41,402 nucleotides of DNA. It comes from Desulfobacterales bacterium. GTDB lineage: Bacteria > Desulfobacterota > Desulfobacteria > Desulfobacterales > SpSt-501. Numbering within the stretch: the first letter of the stretch is position 1; each line of letters opens with the position of its first letter. Below, piece after piece: positions 40,266 through 41,402 of the stretch. The stretch is from contig JALOOU010000053.1 of NCBI GenBank assembly GCA_025454255.1, positions 1 through 41,402 on the forward strand. Reading direction: 5' to 3'. The notes beneath the pieces were generated by a model that was not told where the DNA came from, did not search any database, and was given only the letters and a program-made list of their open reading frames with translations. Position numbers and translations under genes: made by a program.

Positions 40266-41402
<1,137 letters not shown>

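Overview
The window is a GC-rich (roughly two-thirds G+C), densely coded chromosomal segment. Gene content points to an anaerobic Desulfobacterota-type bacterium ('Deltaproteobacteria'). The evidence is a membrane pyrophosphatase, the order ispE / tRNA-Gln / prs / rplY / pth, a glycyl-radical enzyme with its activase, iron-sulfur L-serine dehydratase, an iron-type alcohol dehydrogenase and a TauE/SafE permease. This placement is inferred from gene content only. No phage, plasmid, insertion sequence or CRISPR array was seen.

Layout. (1) 1-6906, minus strand: housekeeping run hppA (partial), pth, rplY, prs, tRNA-Gln, ispE, a DUF1844 protein, then a lipid-transport ABC module mlaD-mlaF-mlaE. Its ATPase carries an extra C-terminal domain resembling a degenerate GGDEF fold. 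(2) 7103-10520, plus: an ABC-F ATPase, a PQ-loop membrane protein and a methyltransferase. (3) 10517-20805, minus: a TPP-riboswitch-controlled HMP transporter (cytX) directly behind gdhA, a class I aminotransferase, a hydroxypyruvate reductase resembling the plant peroxisomal enzyme, a dynamin-like GTPase, a Cache-HAMP histidine kinase, a tandem-repeat array and a FadR-type regulator. (4) 20900-27212, plus: a promoter/operator region, HypD activase, trans-4-hydroxy-L-proline dehydratase (HypD), L-serine dehydratase and a sulfite-oxidase-fold molybdoenzyme. (5) 27299-29746, minus: Fe-ADH, a NUDT19-like Nudix protein and an ABM-fold protein. (6) 29999-32708, plus: TauE/SafE permease, a small membrane protein and DedA. 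(7) 32823-34909, minus: NudC and a DadA-like flavoprotein. (8) 34910-35520: non-coding, with a low-GC repeat tract and a 222-bp fold-back element. (9) 35521-41402: a frameshifted gamma-carbonic anhydrase gene, a UPF0316 protein, pncB, mlaA, a 140-bp fold-back repeat, a tandem-domain exported protein, and the start of a trp operon with a leader peptide, attenuator and trpE (partial).

How the parts fit. The centre reads as amino-acid catabolism. HypD would convert trans-4-hydroxyproline to pyrroline-5-carboxylate, SdaA would convert serine to pyruvate, and GdhA, the aminotransferase, hydroxypyruvate reductase and DadA-like protein would handle amino groups and oxo-acids. The divergent FadR-type gene, with a palindrome at the predicted hypD-operon transcription start, is the likely local switch. 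MlaD/E/F and the distant MlaA belong to outer-membrane lipid transport.

Most unusual observations: the MlaF-GGDEF-like fusion; a TPP riboswitch five bases from the gdhA stop, followed by a perfect 19-bp hairpin next to the cytX ribosome-binding site; a complete transcription attenuator with a Trp-Cys-Trp leader peptide; two long fold-back elements and a tandem array that share a hairpin core across 20 kb; and the single-frameshift carbonic anhydrase gene.
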